DNA from: Streptomyces exfoliatus
GTDB taxonomy: Bacteria > Actinomycetota > Actinomycetes > Streptomycetales > Streptomycetaceae
Assembly (NCBI RefSeq): GCF_000725545.1
Contig: NZ_JNZP01000018.1
Location: forward strand, 124,001-188,000
Direction: 5' to 3'
DNA length: 64,000 bases
Shown: positions 61,384 through 64,000 of the stretch, piece after piece
Layout: each line of letters opens with the position of its first letter
Position numbering within the stretch: position 1 is the stretch's first letter
The notes under the pieces: model-generated
Told to the model about the DNA's origin: nothing
The model's database searches: none
What the model saw: only the letters and a program-made list of their open reading frames with translations
Program-made: the position numbers and the translations under genes

Positions 61384-64000
61384 TCAGGCGGGCGTCTCCG
61401 CGCTCGTGGAGTCGCCGGGGGCGGGCGAGGCGCCGAGAGTCGACGAGGCGGAGTTGCTGGGGGCCTGCGTCGTCGTCGGCGGGCTGGTCGTCGTCGGCGG
61501 GGGCGTCGTGGGCGGCTCGGTCGTCGGAGGCGGGGTGGTGGTCGTCGGCGGTTTCGGCGAGGCGGTCGTCGGCGCCGGGCGCGTGGTCGTCGGGCGCGGC
61601 CCGCTCGTCGTGGTGGGAGCCGTCGTCGGCGCCGTGGTCCCCGTGGGGGACGTCGTCGCCGTCGGGGAGTCCGACGGCGACGACGAGCCGGTGGTGCCGG
61701 GGCTCGTGGAGGAGGACGGCGACCCGCTCCCGGAGCCGGACGGGCTCGGGGAGCCGGAGTGGGTGGGGTCGCCGGTCTCGCCCGGCTCCCCCGCCTCGCC
61801 CTCGGCCGGCGGCTCCTCGCCGTCCGCGCCGTCCGCCCCGCCGTCGGCGGGATCCTCGGTCGCGGTGCTGTCGGAGGTGACGCGGTTGACGGCCGGGTCG
61901 TCGCCGTTGCCGGAGGTGGCTCCGAGGGTCACCACGGTGCCGAGGACGGCCACGAGGAGGGCGCCCGCGCCGACGGCGGCGAGGTTGCGGCGCGCGCCGG
62001 TGAGGATGCCGCTCTTGAGGCTGCGGCGGCCCTCGCCGTGGTCGGTGTCGGGGCGGGTGACGAGTGTCGGGCCCTTGTCGGCGAAGTCCGGGAACGCGAA
62101 CGCCGGGGCCGCGGCGGGCTTGGTCTGCCCCACGGGGCCGACCGGCGGAGCCGGCTGTACCGGGCCGAGCGGCAGAGCGGCCGTGACGGCTTCCCTGCCC
62201 TGGCGTGCGGCCGGGCCGCGCAGGGCCGGGGTGCCGCGGGGCGGCGAGACGGGCCCCTCGGCGCGGGCGACGGCCGGGGCGCCGTGGTCTCCGGCGAGGT
62301 CGGCGACGAGGGCGAGCGCCCGGCGGCCGGCGACGGTGCCGCGCTTGTCGGCGAGCACCCCGCGCATGCCGATGGAGGCCTCCAGCTCGGCGCGGGCCCG
62401 CTCCAGGTTGCCGGTGCAGAGGGCCAGGACACCGAGCTCGTGGTGGAAGTAGGCCTCCTCGGCGACCTCTCCGGTGAGCCGGGCGGCCTCCTGTCCGGCG
62501 CGCAGGGCGCGTTCCCAGGCGCCCCAGTGCAGCCCCGCGGCGAAGGCGGGGGCGGCGGCGCGGGCGAGCCGGACGGCGGTGGCGCGGTGTTCGGCGGTCA
62601 CCTCGGCGTCGGCCGGGGCGGCGGTCCCGGAACCGACGCAGACGGCCAGGGCGGCGAGGAGGGCGTCGGACTCGGCGGCGGCCCGCTCCGGGGTGACGGA
62701 GGGATGGGTCGTCCACCAGACGTAGTGCTGGGCGACGGTGTGGGCCCGGTCGGCGGCCTCGGTCCCGTACCCCTGGGCGAGCAGCTGGGTGAGGACGCCG
62801 ACGGCGAGCCGGTAGCGGGGGCCGACCGGGGAGAGCAGACCGCAGGCCATGAGTTCGCCGAGGGCGGCGTCGGCGTGGGTGTCACCGACCAGGGCCGGCA
62901 GATGGGCCTGGTGCGGGACCTCGCCGCCGAGGGCGACGGCGAAGCGCAGGGTGGTCTGGGCGGAGCGGCTGAGCCGGGAGGCGAGCAGGGCTGCGGGCGC
63001 GGCGCCCTCGCCGAGGCTGGGGAGAGGTATCTCGCGCAGTTCGACGTCGTGGTCGTCGACTCCGTCGAAGGCCGCGGCCGCGACGGCGGCCGCCGCGGCG
63101 GGGTCGGTGGGCCCGAAGGCCTCTTCGAGGGCGCCGAAGGCGTCGAACTCGGCCGGGGTGACGCGGAGCCGGTCACGCTGTCTGAGCAGCGCCCCGGCCT
63201 GGACGAACCGTAGCGGCAGGCCCTCGGACTCGAACCACAGGTCGCCGGCCCAGTTGGCCTCGTCGTCGGTGAGGGTGCGTCCCGCCGCGCTCTCCAGGAG
63301 CTTCAGGGCGGAGCCGCGGCCGAGGCCCGCGAGGTGGAGCTCCTCGACGTGGGCTTCGGGCGAGGGCGCGGGGACGTCGGGTCCCGCGGCGAGGAGGAAG
63401 GCGCATTCGGGGGCGGCGGCGAGGAGCTCGTCGAGGGCGGCGCCGCCGAACTCCAGGTCGTCGACGACGACGACGGCGCCGACGTCGCGGAGCCGGTCGG
63501 GGAGTTCGGCGCGACCGGGCCGGTGCTCGGGGGCGTACCGGACGGCGGCGAAGAGCTCGTGGAGGAGTTCGGCCGGGGTGCGGTGGTGGCCGGACAGCCG
63601 GACGACTCCGTCGGGGGCGAGGTCCGCGCAGTCGGCGGCGACCGCGTCGAGGAGGGCGGTGCGGCCGGATCCGGCGGGGCCGGTCAGACGCGCGGAGCGG
63701 CCGCGGCCGAGGATGCCGGCGAGGCGCTCGCGCTCCTCCTGGCGTTCGAGGAGGGGCAGGGCGGGCGCGGGCGGGCCGGGCGGGACGGCCGGGGCGGCGG
63801 CGCGGGCGGCCTCGGCGCGCTCCTCGGGGGTACGGGGGCGGGGGGCGGCGGATTCCCGTCCGGGCGGGCAGGGCTCGATCTCGCTGCCGTCGACGGGGTT
63901 GACGGTGACGAGCAGGTCGCCGGAGAGGATCCGCACGACGCGGGCACGCGCGGGTGCGGGCGCGGGTGCGGGCGTGCCGCGTCCCTGGCGGGCGCCGTCG
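61384..64000 (-). CDS. Large P-loop/TPR-like membrane protein, start probably outside the window
   Basis: At least 850 residues are visible. In order: a segment VRILSGDLLVTVNPVDGSEIEPCPPG; an AAA/STAND-type ATPase with Walker A LTGPAGSGRTALL and Walker B-like VVVVDDLEF; a helical repeat region (about residues 330-560, HHELGVLALCTGNLERARAEL); a Pro-rich linker; a membrane helix (AAVGAGALLVAVLGTVVTLG, about 680-700); and a long Thr/Pro/Ser-rich outer tail. The frame stays open to the window end with coding-like codons, so the GTG at 63936 may not be the true start. A membrane sensor using ATP-dependent oligomerisation is inference. Confidence 0.8.
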   Translation of the reverse strand, partial: DGARQGRGTPAPAPAPARARVVRILSGDLLVTVNPVDGSEIEPCPPGRESAAPRPRTPEERAEAARAAAPAVPPGPPAPALPLLERQEERERLAGILGRGRSARLTGPAGSGRTALLDAVAADCADLAPDGVVRLSGHHRTPAELLHELFAAVRYAPEHRPGRAELPDRLRDVGAVVVVDDLEFGGAALDELLAAAPECAFLLAAGPDVPAPSPEAHVEELHLAGLGRGSALKLLESAAGRTLTDDEANWAGDLWFESEGLPLRFVQAGALLRQRDRLRVTPAEFDAFGALEEAFGPTDPAAAAAVAAAAFDGVDDHDVELREIPLPSLGEGAAPAALLASRLSRSAQTTLRFAVALGGEVPHQAHLPALVGDTHADAALGELMACGLLSPVGPRYRLAVGVLTQLLAQGYGTEAADRAHTVAQHYVWWTTHPSVTPERAAAESDALLAALAVCVGSGTAAPADAEVTAEHRATAVRLARAAAPAFAAGLHWGAWERALRAGQEAARLTGEVAEEAYFHHELGVLALCTGNLERARAELEASIGMRGVLADKRGTVAGRRALALVADLAGDHGAPAVARAEGPVSPPRGTPALRGPAARQGREAVTAALPLGPVQPAPPVGPVGQTKPAAAPAFAFPDFADKGPTLVTRPDTDHGEGRRSLKSGILTGARRNLAAVGAGALLVAVLGTVVTLGATSGNGDDPAVNRVTSDSTATEDPADGGADGADGEEPPAEGEAGEPGETGDPTHSGSPSPSGSGSGSPSSSTSPGTTGSSSPSDSPTATTSPTGTTAPTTAPTTTSGPRPTTTRPAPTTASPKPPTTTTPPPTTEPPTTPPPTTTSPPTTTQAPSNSASSTLGASPAPGDSTSAETPA

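Overview
The window is chromosomal DNA from a Streptomyces. The evidence is very high GC with strong third-position GC bias, a TTG start and many GTG starts, and marker genes found together in that genus: the GlgE maltosyltransferase pathway, helR, cslA-glxA, absC, the polar-growth coiled-coil genes scy and filP, and nucS. From memory, the gene order follows the S. coelicolor block around SCO5385-SCO5443 in reverse; this was not checked. I saw no rRNA, tRNA, CRISPR array, insertion sequence or prophage gene.

Layout. 1-7.3 kb: glgE (cut by the window edge), treS, pep2 and glgB, which convert trehalose through maltose-1-phosphate into branched alpha-glucan. 7.4-13.5 kb: helR, an RNA polymerase recycling ATPase linked to rifamycin tolerance; a lipoprotein; a MerR-thioredoxin pair; an Lrp regulator divergent from a reductase and an aldo/keto reductase. 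13.7-20.3 kb: a dicarboxylate symporter divergent from a CitA/CitB-type two-component system, an XRE regulator, a tyrosine phosphatase and a membrane-anchored XRE protein. 20.5-26.7 kb: central carbon genes pfkA, pta, ackA and pyk. 26.8-32.3 kb: a secreted/membrane trio (DUF6230, DUF6114, Pro/Thr-rich protein), a YbbN-like thioredoxin, a TetR regulator and a flavin/F420-type oxidoreductase. 32.4-35.0 kb: icmA (isobutyryl-CoA mutase large subunit), a DUF3817 protein and a MarR regulator.

35.2-42.4 kb: a cell-envelope polysaccharide block. It holds a GH6 lipoprotein, the copper radical oxidase glxA, the synthase cslA and an SRPBCC-DUF4166-TetR operon with two TetR-type operators. 42.4-48.6 kb: a thiamine-binding protein, a second DUF3817 protein, three tandem AIM24 genes, absC, meaB, a thiolase and methylmalonyl-CoA epimerase. 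With icmA, these tie the region to B12-dependent acyl-CoA metabolism. 48.8-54.2 kb: scy and filP. As given, scy is broken by two frameshifts at the same point of a recently expanded repeat. 54.2-58.3 kb: two paralogous ABC ATPase/permease pairs separated by a 25-bp tandem repeat grown from the end of the first permease gene. 58.3-64 kb: a small Cys/His protein, a luciferase-like monooxygenase, an SCO5389-family protein, nucS (non-canonical mismatch repair) and a large P-loop membrane protein running off the end.

The most informative non-coding signals are: a 32-bp-period operator array around the XRE gene; six copies of a 7-mer at exact 11-bp period before pta; divergent pfkA and pta promoters sharing one -35 site; a perfect 24-bp palindrome at the icmA promoter; and paired palindromes suggesting two TetR regulons. 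I did not find one wholly new multi-gene system. The best candidates for something undescribed are the XRE/phosphatase module and the AIM24 triple.
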